From an uncultured Clostridia bacterium (lineage in GTDB: Bacteria > Bacillota > Clostridia > TANB77 > CAG-508): 15,216 bases of DNA. Numbering within the stretch: the stretch's first letter is position 1; every line of letters begins with the position of its first letter. The notes beneath the pieces were generated by a model, which searched no databases, had not been told where the DNA came from, and saw nothing but the letters and a program-made list of their open reading frames with translations. The stretch spans positions 1 to 15,216 of the forward strand of contig CAKOVW010000030.1 in the NCBI GenBank assembly GCA_934122125.1, given 5' to 3'. Positions 14,281 through 15,216 of this stretch are shown here, piece by piece. The translations under genes and the position numbers were made by a program.

Positions 14281-14471
14281 GTACACGGTTCCATCCTATT
14301 TTTAACTTAATTAAACCTTTAACGCAGATTTACGCCTAGCTTTTGACTAGGAACTAATGAGGTAGTTTTTCAAATCCGTTTATTTAAGTTAGCTTTCAGC
14401 CGCTGACCAACTTTCTCTTTTAACAACCTTGATTTTACTTTTTCTCATTTTGGTTTTTATTTTTCAAACTA
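14241..14471 (-). promoter_or_regulatory. T-box riboswitch controlling thrS (threonine specific)
   Basis: Read on the minus strand. Stem I closes with AATGAG/CTCATT. The specifier loop carries the loop-E partners AGTA on the 5' side and GAA on the 3' side, followed by ACT then ACC (14366-14361). ACT is followed by the usual purine; both are threonine codons, so the specificity agrees with thrS either way. The upper stem shows the AGAG motif and GGCTGAAAGCT, matching the canonical GGUGAAAGCC. A stem III CCTAG/CTAGG (14335-14351) follows, then the T-box TAGGATGGAACCGTG (14284-14298) and the terminator. Uncharged tRNA-Thr should stabilise the antiterminator and switch thrS on. The T-box differs slightly from the consensus AGGGTGGNACCGCG. 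Confidence 0.93.
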
Positions 14472-14477
14472 TATATA

Positions 14478-14506
14478 ATTATACTCGCTGTTACTAAATG
14501 TGTCAA
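14478..14506 (-). promoter_or_regulatory. Consensus SigA promoter for the thrS leader
   Basis: On the minus strand, perfect TTGACA (14501-14506) and perfect TATAAT (14478-14483) are separated by 17 bases, placing the transcript start near 14471 at the beginning of the T-box leader. The -35 box begins only 15 bases past the stop codon of the right-hand variable gene, with no terminator between them. Confidence 0.9.
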
Positions 14507-14521
14507 GTGATTTTATAAAGA

Positions 14522-14686
14522 TTATAGAGAAACTACAGCGCGGACGCCTATGCTAAGACTGTAAGCGGAGCCGTTAGAGTACCACAAGTAGCATTGTGTC
14601 ACGTAGCCTGAAGTTTCCACAATGCGCAAGCCAAAGAGCGAGTGGCTAGAGTACGCATACACGTTTGAAGACGCAAGCCAGTAGCG
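14522..14686 (-). other. Putative DGR variable region (VR2) at the 3' end of the right-hand surface protein gene
   Basis: Bases 14521-14700 are about 48% G+C (87 of 180 counted), dropping to 28% at 14701-14760 in the same reading frame. Sense codons such as TAC, AAC, GGC, CGC, GCG, GTG, AGC and CAC crowd this stretch and are scarce just upstream. The encoded segment RYWLAS to GVRAVVSL contains many Y, S, N, H and C residues interleaved with invariant FGLR and GVR, the layout of known variable regions of this domain type. The segment is not similar to VR1, so a second template repeat would be required. Confidence 0.6.
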
Positions 14687-15216
14687 ATTTCCTTTACTAG
14701 CTTTTGTATTTGCATATGTTCCAAATATTAGCTCATATGCTTTACTTGTTGTTTCTATTCCTTTACATGTCCCTGCTGTTGCATTACTTGTTGTTAATGA
14801 GTATGGATAATAGAAATAAAGTGTATTTGTTTCTGTTATTGATGTTACTCCATTTGAACCTATAATTCTTCCATCTACATGTTCATATTTACCATTATAT
14901 AATCCTCCTGTGTATTTCAAACCATTTGTATTATTTGTTGTTTTCCTTGCTGTATATGTTACTGAACTTCCATATTCTCCCCATTTTCCAACCTCAAATT
15001 TCTTTCCATCTACTGGATTGTTTGGGTCATAGCCAGTTACTCTGTTTATATCTTCTACTTTTATGCTTCTTGCATTTGTTCCATATGGCTTACACATATT
15101 GTCTAATTGTGTTACTCCTGTATTATATCCGTCTTTACTCTCTAATTTTAATGTTCCTATATCTGCTGTTGACATTATTAGTAATTTACCATTTTCTGCT
15201 CCTAGTACTTTCCAGC
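14522..15216 (-). CDS. C-terminal part of a DUF6273-like surface protein, putative DGR target (5' end outside window)
   Basis: The reading frame is open to the window edge, giving at least 230 residues; the internal ATG at 15175 is not a likely start because the frame upstream encodes WKVLGAENGKLL, which is normal for this domain (compare 'WRVLG.ENGK'). The later motifs RYWLAS (14669-14686), FGLR and the end IGVRAVVSL are those of the 'YWLAS...GVRPVVSL' domain common at the C-terminus of clostridial surface and prepilin-like proteins and in targets of diversity-generating retroelements. The N-terminal part, probably a prepilin-like or other export signal, is outside the window. The last ~55 codons have shifted composition (see variable region). 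No terminator follows; the thrS promoter begins 15 bases after the stop. Confidence 0.8.
   Translation of the reverse strand, partial: WKVLGAENGKLLIMSTADIGTLKLESKDGYNTGVTQLDNMCKPYGTNARSIKVEDINRVTGYDPNNPVDGKKFEVGKWGEYGSSVTYTARKTTNNTNGLKYTGGLYNGKYEHVDGRIIGSNGVTSITETNTLYFYYPYSLTTSNATAGTCKGIETTSKAYELIFGTYANTKASKGNRYWLASSNVYAYSSHSLFGLRIVETSGYVTQCYLWYSNGSAYSLSIGVRAVVSL

Noticed and set aside
14281..14520. Possible DGR template repeat or RNA near VR2
   Set aside because: The stretch has no similarity to VR1 or VR2 and is fully explained by the thrS promoter and T-box leader.
1..15216. DGR reverse transcriptase or accessory gene within the window
   Set aside because: None of the proteins carries a reverse transcriptase motif such as the YxDD active site in a suitable frame, and no Avd-like helical protein was seen, so the system's enzyme must be elsewhere if it exists.

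Overview
The window is AT-rich DNA (roughly 30% G+C by eye) from a Gram-positive, probably spore-forming member of the Clostridia, most likely an uncultured gut lineage. The evidence is an Asp23/AmaP/DUF2273 cluster, a full-length SleB-type cortex hydrolase, formate-tetrahydrofolate ligase, a T-box riboswitch on thrS, strong AGGAGG-type ribosome binding sites and SigA-type promoters. No tRNA, rRNA or CRISPR array was found.

Layout. At the left edge (209-1552, minus) lies a gene with a prepilin-type N-terminus and a C-terminal formylglycine-generating-enzyme / C-type-lectin-like domain. At the right edge (14522 to beyond the window end, minus) lies the C-terminal part of a second surface-protein-like gene of the 'YWLAS...GVR.VVSL' type. 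Between them is a housekeeping block. Minus strand, in transcription order: csaA-like and a HAD nucleotidase (9498-8541); asp23, amaP-like and a DUF2273 protein (8450-7137); nusB, xseA, an anchored protein of unknown function, xseB, a DUF212 membrane protein, fhs and a sleB-like gene (7118-1864). Plus strand: a radical SAM protein and its usual DUF4130 partner (9651-11781), then a separately transcribed small gene of unusual composition (11871-12122). thrS follows on the minus strand (14097-12181), behind a promoter, a complete T-box leader and a REP-like double hairpin.

Main point of interest. Both edge genes end in a region whose base composition jumps to about 48-49% G+C, from about 28-30% further upstream in the same gene, with codon use unlike the rest of the window. 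Both end domains belong to fold families diversified by diversity-generating retroelements (DGRs). A short GC-rich palindrome stands 9 bp after the stop codon of the left gene, where DGR targets commonly carry a hairpin. I infer two remote DGR variable regions on surface or pseudopilin-like proteins. No reverse transcriptase, accessory protein or template repeat is in the window, so they would have to be encoded elsewhere.

Other points of interest are the REP-like element (perfect 37-bp inverted repeat, each arm itself a hairpin) inserted between the T-box terminator and the thrS ribosome binding site, the 83-residue orphan gene with its own consensus promoter and terminator, a hairpin that overlaps the sleB ribosome binding site, and a 12-bp inverted repeat flanking the promoter candidate of the left variable-protein gene.
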